DNA of 64,000 nt from contig NZ_JAEEAP010000001.1 of NCBI RefSeq assembly GCF_016103465.1, forward strand, positions 21,895-85,894, written 5' to 3'. A program made the position numbers and the translations under genes. The notes beneath the pieces were generated by a model. The model was not told where the DNA came from. It was given only the letters and a program-made list of their open reading frames with translations, and did not search any database. Source of the stretch: Streptomyces sabulosicollis. GTDB lineage: Bacteria > Actinomycetota > Actinomycetes > Streptomycetales > Streptomycetaceae. Positions 9,886 to 18,804 of the stretch are shown piece after piece. The first letter of the stretch is position 1, and every line of letters begins with the position of its first letter.

Positions 9886-10752
9886 TCAACGCTCGGGACT
9901 CCCCCCGCCCGCCCACTGGGTTGCGTACTCCTGGGCGAATGCGGCGAAGGTCCGGGGTGGACGGCCGGTCAGGTCCAGCACCGCGGTGCTGACCTGGTCT
10001 TCCCGACCAGCTCTGATGCCGTCTTCCACAGCGGCGATGGCGGCGGCGAACTCAGCGGACGTGCCTGCGGCCCGGTAGTTGGCCGCCTGCTCGTCCGTCC
10101 CGATCGTCACCACTCGGACCGGCCGTCCGGTGCGGGCGGTGATGATCGCCGCCGCCTCCTGGTAGCTCAAGGCTTTCGGCCCGGTGAGCAGGTAGTCACG
10201 CTGATCGCTCGGCCCGACGGCGGGGTCGGCCAGCAGGACGGAGGCGGCCGCCGCGATGTCCCGCACGTCGATCCAGCCCACCCGGCCGTCACCGGCGGCG
10301 GTGCGGATCTCGCCGTACCGCCGGATCCGCTCGCCCACCGGATGCGGGCTCAGGAAGTTCTGCATGAACCCGGACGCGCGCAGCACCACCCACCCTGGCC
10401 GGGCCCGCACCCGCGCGGCCAGCTCCAGAGCACTGAGGTCGTTCGGCGATACGATGGCGGAGCCGAGGAGTACTACCCGGCGTACGCCGAGGCGTTGCGC
10501 CTCATCCAGGAACGAGCCGACCAGCGGCATCGGGTCCACCGTGTTCACCGGAGGCACCAGGAAGACCCGGTCCACCCCGCGCAGCGCGACCGGGTGGGTG
10601 GCCGGGTCCTCCCAGTCGAACCGGACCGCGTCAGGATCACCGGCAGACGCGCGGCGGCTGGCCACCCGGACCGGCACACCGCTGCCGCGCAGCAGTTCCA
10701 CCAGTGCGCTCCCGGTCTTGCCGGTGCCGCCGGTCACCAGCACGCCGGTCAT
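9886..10752 (-). CDS. NmrA-like NAD(P)-binding protein (atypical SDR)
   Basis: 288 residues. The N-terminal Rossmann motif VLVTGGTGKTGSAL and the later segment VVLRASGFMQNF are typical of NmrA/HSCARG-type atypical short-chain dehydrogenases, which bind NAD(P)(H) and act as redox sensors or reductases. The canonical YxxxK catalytic pair is not evident. Its ATG overlaps the stop of the SnoaL-like gene by 4 bp (ATGA), so the two are one transcript, divergent from the XRE regulator at 11313. Substrate unknown. Confidence 0.85.
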   Translation of the reverse strand: MTGVLVTGGTGKTGSALVELLRGSGVPVRVASRRASAGDPDAVRFDWEDPATHPVALRGVDRVFLVPPVNTVDPMPLVGSFLDEAQRLGVRRVVLLGSAIVSPNDLSALELAARVRARPGWVVLRASGFMQNFLSPHPVGERIRRYGEIRTAAGDGRVGWIDVRDIAAAASVLLADPAVGPSDQRDYLLTGPKALSYQEAAAIITARTGRPVRVVTIGTDEQAANYRAAGTSAEFAAAIAAVEDGIRAGREDQVSTAVLDLTGRPPRTFAAFAQEYATQWAGGGSPER

Positions 10753-11192
10753 CGGACCGTCTCCAAACGCAGCGAATCGAGCAGCTCGGGCAGCGCCCCG
10801 GCTGCTGTGGCGTTGGCCAGCGGGTTCCAGTAGTCCCGGAAGCGGGTGATCAGGCCGCCCTGGACGGTGATCACCACGATGTAGTCCATCCGATAGGGCT
10901 CTCCGGTGCGCACCGAGCGCCCCATCGCGTGGTATTCCACCACCACGGTGTCCAACCGTTCCGTATGGTGCACGGTGATCGTGGGGATCTCTCGCACGTC
11001 ATACACCTCCGGGAAGCCGACCAGGTAGCCACGGACCGCTTCCCGCCCGACCAGTCGCCGCGGCGAGGCCCCGGCCGCGAACGGGAACTCGGCAGTGCCG
11101 TCTTCCGCCCACAAGTCGGCGACGGCGTCCATGTCCTTGGCCAGCATCAGATCCAGCAGTCGGCGCATCGTTTCCTCGGGGGCGCGCGGCAT
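10749..11192 (-). CDS. SnoaL-like / NTF2-fold protein
   Basis: 147 residues. I start at ATG 11192, with GGAGGA about 5 nt upstream; a TTG at 11204 lacks an SD. The pattern (MRRLLDLMLAKDMDAVADLWAEDGTAEFPF, VVVEYHAMGRS, ITRFRDYWNP) is the SnoaL-like polyketide-cyclase/NTF2 fold, used in small ketosteroid-isomerase-like enzymes. First gene of a two-gene operon with the NmrA-like protein. The divergent XRE gene is the obvious regulator. Confidence 0.82.
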   Translation of the reverse strand: MPRAPEETMRRLLDLMLAKDMDAVADLWAEDGTAEFPFAAGASPRRLVGREAVRGYLVGFPEVYDVREIPTITVHHTERLDTVVVEYHAMGRSVRTGEPYRMDYIVVITVQGGLITRFRDYWNPLANATAAGALPELLDSLRLETVR

Positions 11193-11222
11193 GGTGTCCT
11201 CCAACGTTCAACGGGGTGTGCA

Positions 11223-11235
11223 GTCCAGACTGGAC
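11223..11235. promoter_or_regulatory. candidate operator in the XRE/SnoaL divergent region
   Basis: GTCCAG-A-CTGGAC is a perfect 6+1+6 dyad between the divergent starts at 11192 and 11313. Its position suits autoregulation by the XRE-type protein and control of the SnoaL/NmrA pair. Inferred from symmetry and position only. Confidence 0.4.
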
Positions 11236-11312
11236 GCGGACCTGCCGCCGGGGAACTGACAGCTGACCCCGGGACCGCCAGTCCGTGGCTATGCCGAGCA
11301 CCTCCTGCCACC

Positions 11313-12158
11313 ATGAAGGGGATGAGCAGAAGCGAACTGGCCGACTTCCTGCGCCGCCGGAGGGAGGCACTGCCCCCGGACCGGGTGCCGGCCACGGCCA
11401 TCCACCCGCCGGGCCGCCGGGCCCGGCGCACTCCCGGACTGCGCCGCGAAGAGGTGGCCGCGATGGCCGGGGTGTCGGTCAACTACTACGAGCGGCTGGA
11501 ACAGGCCCGCGCACCGCGCCCGTCCCCGCAGGTGCTGGCCGCGCTGGGTACGGCACTGCGGCTCACCGCCCCGGAACGCGAGCACTTGGCGCGGCTGGCC
11601 GGCCAGATCCCGCCCGGGACGAACGCCGATCGGAGGCCAGTGCCCGCCGACACCCGCCGACTGCTGAACCGGCTCGGGCCGATACCCGCCTACCTCGTCG
11701 ACGAGCGGCAGGACATCCTGGCCTGGAACAGGGCGGCAGCCGAGTTGATCACCGACTTCGGGCTGCTGCCCCCCGAGGAGCGCAACACCGTGCGGCTGTC
11801 CCTCAGGCTGGGCGACTCCCTCTGTTCAGCACCGGCCGGCACGGAGGGCGAGTTCACTCGGCAGTCCGCCGCCCACCTGCGCACGGCCAGCGCCCGTTAC
11901 CCGGACGACCGCGTCCTTGGCGAGCTGGTCAACGAGTTCGCCGCGCACAGCCCGGACTTTGCCGCCGGCTGGCGCGACCACGACGTACGCCCCATACCGA
12001 CGCTACGCAAGCACCTGCACCACCCGGACCTGGGCGAACTGGAGGTGGAGCGCCACACCCTGCTGCTGCCCGGCACGAACCTGCAGCTGGTGATGTACAC
12101 GGCGGAACCCGGCAGCCCGACCGCCATCGCACTCGCCCGGCTCGGAACGCCGCAGTGA
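11313..12158 (+). CDS. XRE-family regulator with MmyB-like ligand-binding domain
   Basis: 281 residues. ATG 11313 or 11322 (MSRSELADFLRRRRE) are both possible; neither has a good SD, so the mRNA may be leaderless. An N-terminal helix-turn-helix (TPGLRREEVAAMAGVSVNYYERLEQARAPRPS) is followed by a domain with PAYLVDERQDILAWNRAA and VRPIPTLRKHLHHPDLGELEVERHTLLLPG. That is the MmyB-type C-terminal domain found in many Streptomyces regulators placed divergently to oxidoreductases. It presumably controls the SnoaL/NmrA genes upstream. Confidence 0.88.
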   Translation: MKGMSRSELADFLRRRREALPPDRVPATAIHPPGRRARRTPGLRREEVAAMAGVSVNYYERLEQARAPRPSPQVLAALGTALRLTAPEREHLARLAGQIPPGTNADRRPVPADTRRLLNRLGPIPAYLVDERQDILAWNRAAAELITDFGLLPPEERNTVRLSLRLGDSLCSAPAGTEGEFTRQSAAHLRTASARYPDDRVLGELVNEFAAHSPDFAAGWRDHDVRPIPTLRKHLHHPDLGELEVERHTLLLPGTNLQLVMYTAEPGSPTAIALARLGTPQ

Positions 12159-12317
12159 GCCCTTCCCCGACGTGTAGCCGTGATCGACCTGGCGGCACGG
12201 GGGCCGGTACTGGCGGCCGGTGGCGCCGTCGGCGGACGCGGTGGCGCGGCGTCGCTGGGCCAGGCAGGACCACCAGCACGAGGTGGTACGGGCGAGTGGC
12301 GGGGTCCGGGCCGGGTC

Positions 12318-12677
12318 TCATCCGATCGCACCGCGGAGGATGGTGTCGACGGTGCGGTGGGCGAAGGCCGTCAGTTCCTCCGGATCCTGCTGTCCGAAGG
12401 TGGAGGCCCAGAGAGCGAAGCGGCCGAAGAGGGCCGACCAGAGGGTGATGGCCGCGTGTTCGACGCCTTCGGGCCAGCGCCGGCCTTCGTTCTCGCAGGC
12501 GTGGAGGGCGTCGAGCCACTGCTGCCACAGAGCGCGAGCGGGGTGGGCATCGCGCGGTATCCCGAAGGCGGTGGCGTCGTAGCCGAACATGAGGCGGTAG
12601 ACGCCGCGTTGGGTGCGGGCGAAGGTGTAGTAGGCGTCGGCTTGAGCGTGCAGCCGCTCGCGGGCATCGGCTCCGCG
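12318..12677 (-). pseudogene. TetR-family regulator remnant lacking the DNA-binding domain
   Basis: The minus frame reads ERLHAQADAYYTFARTQRG, then VYRLMFGYDATAFGIPRDAH and on to a normal C-terminus (HRTVDTILRGAIG). This is the WHG-type C-terminal domain of TetR regulators. Upstream of about 12674 the frame hits a stop and no helix-turn-helix can be found before the next gene at 12747. An internal ATG (12590) gives a 90-residue frame, but I read it as a decapitated gene. Confidence 0.65.
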
Positions 12678-12746
12678 GCCGACCGCTCACCCCCTCGGGC
12701 TCGGCGGCGACGCGGGGAGCACGGGCGGCGCGCCGTCGCCGCCCTT

Positions 12747-13286
12747 TCAGTTGACGCGGTCGGCGAAGCCCTCGGGCAGGTCCTCGGGGCCCACCGCGAT
12801 GACGCTCTCGTCGTTCTCGCCAACGTGCTCGAACAGGGTGATGCGGGCGAACTCCGGCACGACGTGGATCGGGTACGTGGGGCCGACGTCCCGGTAGGCG
12901 CGCATCTCGGCCAGGTGCTCGTTCTGGAAGAGCACCGTCTTGGAGCCGTCCCGCTCGATCCACCGCGGGAAGAAGATGGTGCCGTGCAGGACGCGCCGGC
13001 CGGGCAGCACGTTGACGACGACCGAGGTGCCGGTCGGCTCGTTCCAGGAGATCTTGTAGACGTCGTCGGCGAGTCGTACCAGGTCGACCTCCTGGTCCTT
13101 CACCCAGCGTCCGCCGACCATGCCCGAGTGGATGCGGTAGTCGATGGTCGTGGCGTTCTTCACGTACATCTCGTACCGCCAGCCGTTGGCGTAGGTGTAG
13201 ATGAACCGGTGCCCGGTGATCCCGGACAGGTCCTGCGGCGGAACGGGGTTGTCGACGGTGGTCGGGGTGTCGTACCCAGCGGTCAT
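12747..13286 (-). CDS. padC: phenolic acid decarboxylase
   Basis: 179 residues, the usual length for this family. It shows the PAD signature almost end to end: [52 protein letters not shown] and a FPRWI segment. PADs non-oxidatively decarboxylate p-coumaric, ferulic and caffeic acids to vinylphenols in the cytoplasm, detoxifying plant phenolics. A MarR-type gene is divergent at 13429 with a strong dyad between them, the usual arrangement of a phenolic-acid-inducible decarboxylase. Confidence 0.93.
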   Translation of the reverse strand: MTAGYDTPTTVDNPVPPQDLSGITGHRFIYTYANGWRYEMYVKNATTIDYRIHSGMVGGRWVKDQEVDLVRLADDVYKISWNEPTGTSVVVNVLPGRRVLHGTIFFPRWIERDGSKTVLFQNEHLAEMRAYRDVGPTYPIHVVPEFARITLFEHVGENDESVIAVGPEDLPEGFADRVN

Positions 13287-13369
13287 GGCGTTGCTCCTTT
13301 GCTGTGCTTCGAGCGGCGGGCACCGCCGACGTGCGGTTCAGGCCGGTCCGGTTCCGCCACCCTGAAAGC

Positions 13370-13399
13370 AATTTTGTCACAAAATTAATTTGCAGCAAA
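13370..13399. promoter_or_regulatory. operator dyads between padC and the MarR gene
   Basis: AATTTTGT-C-ACAAAATT (13370-13386) is a perfect 17-bp dyad in otherwise GC-rich DNA. TTTGC-A-GCAAA (13389-13399) is a second, shorter one. Both lie between the divergent starts and resemble MarR-type operators. Binding by the adjacent MarR protein and release by phenolic acids is inferred. Confidence 0.6.
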
Positions 13400-13428
13400 A
13401 CTCTATGGCGACGCTCCATAATGAGGGC

Positions 13429-13992
13429 ATGCGTAACGCGGGCGGAGCACACAAAACAGACAAAGCGGTGAACGGGAAGGGCGACTGCGGTCCACACGAA
13501 ACGCCCGAAACACCCCAAACGCCGGAAGCAGCCCGGGTCGCTGCCGGACTGAGCGGGCTGCTGGGGCCGCTGCGTCGCGCCGTACTGCGCGCCACCCGCA
13601 ACGCCGAAGGTCTGCCTGACCTGCCGGAGGCGCAGATCGAGCTGCTGAGGGCGCTGTCCTCGTCGTCCGAGGGCCTCAGCCCCGGCGCGGCGGCCACCCG
13701 AGTGAGGGTGGCGTCGTCCACCGTGAGCAACCTGGTCCGGACGATGTCCGCCGCACGGCTGGTGGAACGGGTCCGACCCGAGCACGACCAGCGGACCGTG
13801 GTGCTCACCGCGTCGGCGGAAGCCCTGAACCTGCTGGAGCGCTACGACCGGGCCAGCACGGCGGCCCTTACCCGTGTGGTCGAGGAGTTGTCCGAGGCCG
13901 ACCGGGTGGCGCTGGACAAGGCACTGCCCGCCCTGGACCGGCTGGTCACCGCCCTGGAGACCGCGGAGGGCACCGGGGGCGACGCGCCCTGA
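13429..13992 (+). CDS. MarR-family regulator of the phenolic acid decarboxylase
   Basis: 187 residues from ATG 13429; an earlier ATG (13405) abuts the operator and has no SD, so the exact start is open. A polar N-terminal tail precedes a winged-helix domain: SPGAAATRVRVASSTVSNLVRTMSAA is the recognition region and HDQRTVVLTASAE the wing. MarR proteins repress divergent catabolic genes and are released by aromatic ligands. Paired with padC, it most likely senses hydroxycinnamates. Confidence 0.85.
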   Translation: MRNAGGAHKTDKAVNGKGDCGPHETPETPQTPEAARVAAGLSGLLGPLRRAVLRATRNAEGLPDLPEAQIELLRALSSSSEGLSPGAAATRVRVASSTVSNLVRTMSAARLVERVRPEHDQRTVVLTASAEALNLLERYDRASTAALTRVVEELSEADRVALDKALPALDRLVTALETAEGTGGDAP

Positions 13993-13995
13993 CGG

Positions 13996-14265
13996 GTGGC
14001 GATGCCTCGCCATTGCTTGAGGCGGTTGATGCACCGCTCGGGTGTTGCGCTGCTTGTAGGTCGCGGGGTCGAAGGCCGGTGGTCTGCCTCCCCGGCTGCC
14101 GCGACGCAGCCGATGGCCTTGCCGGTCCGCTGGGACCGGATCACCGCCCGGATGCCGCGCTTGCGCAGATGCTCGCGGATTGCGCGGGAGGAGTGGGCCT
14201 TGTCGGCCGGGACCATGTCCGGCCTGGTGCGGGGCCGACGGCGTCCTTGGCGGCCGCTGGAGAAG
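13996..14265 (-). mobile_element. IS5-family transposase, C-terminal remnant
   Basis: The minus strand encodes PDMVPADKAHSSRAIREHLR then KRGIRAVI, and, after disrupted sequence, ERCINRLKQWRGIATR. These are the C-terminal blocks of Streptomyces IS5-type DDE transposases. The segment between them is frame-disrupted; an intact-looking FDPATYKQRNT sits in another frame just before ERCINR, indicating a small indel. The N-terminal half and terminal inverted repeats are absent. It is a dead scar between the MarR gene and the catabolic operon. Confidence 0.7.
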
Positions 14266-14268
14266 GAT

Positions 14269-15069
14269 CTAGGCTCGGAACCCCGTGCCCGGCGACGGCG
14301 TGTTCGCGTAGCGGCTGATGAACTCGCGGATCTCCCGGGCGACGAGCTCGGGAGACTCGTAAGGGGCGAGATGTTCCGCGTCCGACAGGAAGACCAGCCG
14401 GCCTCCGGGCATCGCACGGACGTCGGCGATCAACTTGTCCTGCGGGGCGATGGTGTCTCTGCCGCCGATGACGTAGCACGCCGGCACGGCGATCCCGGAC
14501 AGCTCCTCGAACATGCTCGTGTAAGCACCGCCACCGGTTCCGAGCCAGCTGCGCCAGAACTGCTCTGTGACAGCACGCGTCATCGTGCGCACGACATCGG
14601 TCGTCTTGCTCGGGTCCAGCGAGATGGCCCCGATGGCCTCCGTGATGGCTTCGACGTCACGGAAGGACCTATGGAACTGTTCGATGACTGGATCGCCCGC
14701 CTCGGTACCGCCCGCGTTCCACGGCATGAGCGCCATGACCGCGAACACCTGGCCCGGCCGGTTCAGAGCGATCCGCACACTGAGCGCGCCACCGAAGGAG
14801 AGACCGACGAGGGCGAAGCGTTCGAGGCCGAGCTCATCACAAGCGTCGATCACCGTCTCGGCGATCCGGGCGAGGCTCGATCCGTCGGCACGCGCATGGA
14901 GGGAACCCGCGTGGCCCGGCAGGTCCATGAGAACGAGGCGATAGCCGTCGAGTAGGGCTGCCACCTCGGACCAGCACTGGAGTGAGCACCCGAGTCCGGG
15001 CAGCAGAACGATCGCGTCCGGCCCGTTTCCCCGCTCCTCGTAGTGGATGCCGTTGTTCGTTTTCGGCAT
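14269..15069 (-). CDS. alpha/beta-hydrolase (MhpC / enol-lactonase-like)
   Basis: 266 residues. It shows the oxyanion region LLPGLGCSLQCW, the nucleophile elbow VGLSFGGAL (Ser) and a C-terminal DAEHLAPYESP (His), a complete alpha/beta-hydrolase. Relatives hydrolyse ring-cleavage products or enol-lactones in aromatic catabolism. It is the last gene of the minus-strand operon starting at 20362, 66 bp after the FAD hydroxylase. Exact substrate unknown. An IS5 scar lies just beyond its 3' end. Confidence 0.85.
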   Translation of the reverse strand: MPKTNNGIHYEERGNGPDAIVLLPGLGCSLQCWSEVAALLDGYRLVLMDLPGHAGSLHARADGSSLARIAETVIDACDELGLERFALVGLSFGGALSVRIALNRPGQVFAVMALMPWNAGGTEAGDPVIEQFHRSFRDVEAITEAIGAISLDPSKTTDVVRTMTRAVTEQFWRSWLGTGGGAYTSMFEELSGIAVPACYVIGGRDTIAPQDKLIADVRAMPGGRLVFLSDAEHLAPYESPELVAREIREFISRYANTPSPGTGFRA

Positions 15070-15135
15070 GAGGTTCCTCCGTGTGTCACGTGATCCGGGC
15101 TGTCCTCGGTCGCCGCGCGAGCGGATGTGACGCCG

Positions 15136-16686
15136 CTACACCAGCGACAGGCTCTCGCGCAGTGAGGCGAGCAGACCCGCCACCTCGGAGAGCCCGGTAG
15201 CAGTGCCGAAGACGTAGAAGTCCGGGCGAACCAGCACGGCCACGACACCGGACTCCTTGAGCCAGTCACTCAGCGCCTCGCCCTCTTCCTGGACCCCCTC
15301 GGCGCCAACCACCACGGACCGCAGCCCGATCGCGCGCTCGAGTTCCGAGACGGCCGCGGCCGTCGCCGCGTCCGGTTCGACCAAGCTGAACAGGGTGAAC
15401 CCGCGGCCGAGCACGTCGTCGGACCGCTCGGTCTTCCCGCCACTCGTACGCAGAAGGGGCTGTACCGCCAAGTGGCCGGCCAGCGGTTGTCCGTCTCGGA
15501 AGCCCGCGCCGACAGGCGGCTCGAACGGTGGCGGAAGCTCGGTCGCCGACCGCATCTCCTCACGACGTTGCGCCGCACGAACGGGGTCGGTCTCGCAGAC
15601 GACGGTCCCGACCCGCACCGACTCTTCGATGTAGTCGATGACCTGTGGCCTTCTCGAGAGCGTGTACAGGTCCAGCAGCTTCGGGTCCGCGGCGCCGGTC
15701 AGCACGAGGTCGAGCATCCAGCCGAGGGTTGCGGCGTCACGGATGCCGGAGCTCATGCCCTGTCCGAGGAATGGCGGCATGACGTGAGCGGCGTCCCCGG
15801 CGAGCAGAACCGACCGTTGGCGGAACGTATCGGCCACGATGGATCGGAACTGGTAGACGGTCTGCCGGATCACCTCCCCCTCCTGCGGGCCGATCCAGGG
15901 GCTGAGCAACTTCCAGACGCGTTCCGGCTTCACCATCTCGGTGGGATCGTCGCCCTCGACGAGCATGAACTCCCAGCGGAAGTACCGCTGAGCCACTCGG
16001 CCCATGTGGTTCGGCCTCGCGGGGTCGAGTACCTGGCCGGTGTCCGGGATGTCCAGGGTCGGGGCGCCAGGCCAGGGCCGGACGTCAACGACCAGCCAGT
16101 CGCCCCGGAAACCGCGATCTTTCGCCGGAATGCCGCAGAGCGTGCGTACCGCGCTGCTGGCGCCGTCTGCCCCGACCACATAGCGAGCGGTGACGACGCC
16201 GCCGTCCGCCAACGTCACCACCACGTGGTCGGCCCCCTGGCGCAGGTCGACCAGCTCCGCACCGAAACGTACGTCCACAGTGGATGCTCCGCGGACTGCC
16301 GCGTCCAGGGCATCCTCGAGTTCCGGCTGGTAGAAGTGGTACGACGCGTCCCAGCCGGAGGGGGCGGCCCATTCCCTTGGCAGACGCGAGATCACGCTTC
16401 CGTCCGTATTGAGGAATGCATACACACGAGCCGGTTCGGCAATGCGCCGTACCTCGTCGGCAATGCCCAGAGACTGAAAGACGCGCATGATTTCGTGATC
16501 GAAGTGTCCGGCTCGTGGCGTCTCGTAGCGCCCGGCCCGCCGTTCGCACACCAGCACGCGGTGCCCCGACGCCCCCAGCAGAGCAGCCAGGGTCTGACCG
16601 ACCGGGCCGTACCCGATGATGAGGACATCCGCGTCCACGGCATCCGGCGTGGACGCGGATGTGCGGGGTTCATCGGCAAGCTTCAT
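15136..16686 (-). CDS. FAD-dependent aromatic hydroxylase (MhpA-like)
   Basis: 516 residues from ATG 16686 (MKLADEPR). FAD-binding GxGxxG-type motif DVLIIGYGPVGQTLAALL, middle VVGADGASSAVR motif and late GD motif VLLAGDAAHVMPPFLGQGM place it among class A flavoprotein hydroxylases. The length and C-terminal thioredoxin-like tail resemble 3-(3-hydroxyphenyl)propionate hydroxylase. It should hydroxylate a phenolic ring with NAD(P)H and O2. It sits with a VOC protein, an FAH hydrolase and two alpha/beta-hydrolases, so it probably prepares the ring for cleavage. Confidence 0.88.
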   Translation of the reverse strand: MKLADEPRTSASTPDAVDADVLIIGYGPVGQTLAALLGASGHRVLVCERRAGRYETPRAGHFDHEIMRVFQSLGIADEVRRIAEPARVYAFLNTDGSVISRLPREWAAPSGWDASYHFYQPELEDALDAAVRGASTVDVRFGAELVDLRQGADHVVVTLADGGVVTARYVVGADGASSAVRTLCGIPAKDRGFRGDWLVVDVRPWPGAPTLDIPDTGQVLDPARPNHMGRVAQRYFRWEFMLVEGDDPTEMVKPERVWKLLSPWIGPQEGEVIRQTVYQFRSIVADTFRQRSVLLAGDAAHVMPPFLGQGMSSGIRDAATLGWMLDLVLTGAADPKLLDLYTLSRRPQVIDYIEESVRVGTVVCETDPVRAAQRREEMRSATELPPPFEPPVGAGFRDGQPLAGHLAVQPLLRTSGGKTERSDDVLGRGFTLFSLVEPDAATAAAVSELERAIGLRSVVVGAEGVQEEGEALSDWLKESGVVAVLVRPDFYVFGTATGLSEVAGLLASLRESLSLV

Positions 16687-16735
16687 GTGTCCCAACCCTT
16701 CGCTTACACCGGAGCGTGTGTGCCGGAAGACCACC

Positions 16736-17668
16736 TCAGGTGGCGTCGATGTCCAGTACGATCCGGCCGCGGGCGCGGCTGTCCGCGTGGAGCATCCGCC
16801 AGGCGTCGGCGGCCTGCTCCAGCGGGAAGGAGCGATGCACGGGGACGGACAACTTCCCGGACTCGGCGAGCGCAGCCACCTCCGTCAGCTCGTCGGCGTT
16901 CGCGCGTGCCCACACCAATTGGCCACCCTGGTCGGGAGCGGTGATGTCGGCCACGGAGGCGACCCGGGCGGGATCCTTCAAGACCTTCCGCGAGACGGCC
17001 ACCGCGTCCCCGCCGTAGAAGTCGAGCGCCGCGTCGACGCCCTCTGGCGCGAGCTCACGCACCCGGTCGGCCAGTCCTTCTCCGTAGGTGATCGGTGTGG
17101 CGCCGAGTTCACGCAGGTAGTCGTGGTTGCGCTCGCTGGCGGTGCCGATGACGTGTGCGCCCCGGGTGACTGAGATCTGCACGCCGAGCGTGCCGACCCC
17201 ACCTGCGGCCCCGTGGATCAGGACGGTGTCGCCCTCGCTGATGTTGATGCGTTTGATGGCCTGGTAAGCCGTCAGCCCGTTCAGCGGCAGACACGCCGAA
17301 TGCAGCCAGTCCCAGGACTCCGGCTTGCGTGCCAGCGTGCGGACCGGGGCTGAAACCAGTTCGGCGTAGGCGCCGTTCTGCGCCCAGTCCTTGAGGACGA
17401 AGCCGATCACCTCGTCGCCGATCTCGAACTCGGTGGCGCCGAAACCGCGAGCCTCGACGACGCCGGCCATCTCGAAGCCCGGGATGAGGGGAAAGTGGGT
17501 CACCATGATGCCGTCGAGATTGCCCACGGCGATCTTTTCGTCGGCCGGGTTCACTCCGGCTGCCTTGACCCGGACCAGGAATTCCCCGGGCGCGACCGCC
17601 GGTGTCGGCAGTTCCGTGAGCTCCAGGTCGTCCGCGCCGCCGTAACGCGGGAGTGCGATAGCTTTCAT
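16736..17668 (-). CDS. quinone oxidoreductase / zinc-less MDR alcohol dehydrogenase-like
   Basis: 310 residues. ATG 17668 with GAGGTG 3-5 nt upstream is preferred to GTG 17725, which would overlap the preceding stop. MKAIALPRYGGADDLELTEL and the NADPH motif TVLIHGAAGGVGTLGVQ identify a QOR-type medium-chain reductase, and no zinc ligands are seen. It reduces quinones or enones with NADPH and probably serves the pathway of the surrounding operon. It lies between the FAD hydroxylase (49 bp) and a C-C hydrolase-like gene (53 bp). Confidence 0.85.
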   Translation of the reverse strand: MKAIALPRYGGADDLELTELPTPAVAPGEFLVRVKAAGVNPADEKIAVGNLDGIMVTHFPLIPGFEMAGVVEARGFGATEFEIGDEVIGFVLKDWAQNGAYAELVSAPVRTLARKPESWDWLHSACLPLNGLTAYQAIKRINISEGDTVLIHGAAGGVGTLGVQISVTRGAHVIGTASERNHDYLRELGATPITYGEGLADRVRELAPEGVDAALDFYGGDAVAVSRKVLKDPARVASVADITAPDQGGQLVWARANADELTEVAALAESGKLSVPVHRSFPLEQAADAWRMLHADSRARGRIVLDIDAT

Positions 17669-17721
17669 GGTCACCTCAATGGTCTTGTCCGCTGTTGGGA
17701 GTCGGATGTGTGTCGCCTGGG

Positions 17722-18804
17722 TCACGCGCGGCCGAGCTGGGCACGGAACCAGTCACAGACGAACTCCGTGCGCTCGGCCGAGTGGTTGTACATGGTGTGG
17801 TCGCCGTCGTCCCAAACCCGCAGGGTGGGATGCGCCGACAGGTCGAGGAACACCTTCTGCTGGTCGAGGCTGACCAGCGGGTCGTTGCCGCCGTGCAGCA
17901 CGAGCATCGCGGCGCTCGTGCGCTCGACCGCCGGGTCGAGCCACAGGGTGCGGAAGACGGCCGCGGCTTCGTCGTCGGTGTCGACGCCCAGGAGCGCCCG
18001 CGCTTGTTCGCGTGCGGTCCGGAACGGCAGTGGCTCCGGCTTCGCGTTGGCCCCGTTGACGCAGCACGCGCCGAAACGGCTGTCGTGCACCGCGGCACGG
18101 GCGGCGAGCAGTCCACCGAAGCTGTTTCCCCACACCCCGTACCGGCCGCCGTAGCCGGTGAGGGCACGCACGGCGTCCAGGGCAGCGCTGAAGGCTCGGT
18201 CGACGTTCCCGTCGAGGTGGAGTCCGCCGGTCATGCGCGTATCACCCTGGCCGGGTGTCTCGAGCAGGACAGCGGACAGTCCCCGCCGGGCCAGGGCTTC
18301 GGCCTGCTGATGGAAGGCCGGGCCCCAACCGCTCTGCCCGCCGACAATGACCACCGTGGGGCCAGGGCGAGCGCCGGAGCGACTGACGAACCAGGCGGTG
18401 CAGTGGCTCTGCCGGAACGGGATCGACAGCCGTTCCACGCGCAACTCGGTGTCGAGCTCGGCCGCGGCCCGGTAGGCCCGGGTGAGCCGGACGTAGAGCG
18501 CGCGTTTGGCCGGGTGGTCGGTGTTGAAGGCCATCTGCGCGAAGATCAGGGAGGCCGTTGCCCGGCGATAGCACGCGACCGCGGTTTCGGCATCGCCGCG
18601 GTCGGCGGCCGCCTCCGCGCGGGTCAACTGCGCCTCGGCCAGACGAGTCGCGACCTCGTGCCACGGTTCCGAGACGGCCGCGTTGGCCAGGTGGACGGCG
18701 TCCCCGTGGTCCATGCCGTAATCGAGCATGCGGGACAACGGCATGGCACGCAGCAACGCGGCCCGAAGCTTGGCCGGGTCCTCCGCCGATACGGGAGCGT
18801 CCAT
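17722..18804 (-). CDS. alpha/beta-hydrolase of the FrsA / DHPON-hydrolase type
   Basis: 360 residues: an alpha-helical N-terminal extension (about 1-130) then an alpha/beta-hydrolase domain with VVIVGGQSGWG, nucleophile elbow VWGNSFGGLLAA (Ser), Asp in LHGGNDPL and His in DGDHTMYNH. This layout is that of the 2,6-dihydroxypseudooxynicotine hydrolase/UPF0255 group, some of which cleave C-C bonds. Its ATG overlaps the FAH gene stop by one base. It is a candidate for hydrolysing the ring-cleavage product or a side chain. Confidence 0.8.
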   Translation of the reverse strand: MDAPVSAEDPAKLRAALLRAMPLSRMLDYGMDHGDAVHLANAAVSEPWHEVATRLAEAQLTRAEAAADRGDAETAVACYRRATASLIFAQMAFNTDHPAKRALYVRLTRAYRAAAELDTELRVERLSIPFRQSHCTAWFVSRSGARPGPTVVIVGGQSGWGPAFHQQAEALARRGLSAVLLETPGQGDTRMTGGLHLDGNVDRAFSAALDAVRALTGYGGRYGVWGNSFGGLLAARAAVHDSRFGACCVNGANAKPEPLPFRTAREQARALLGVDTDDEAAAVFRTLWLDPAVERTSAAMLVLHGGNDPLVSLDQQKVFLDLSAHPTLRVWDDGDHTMYNHSAERTEFVCDWFRAQLGRA

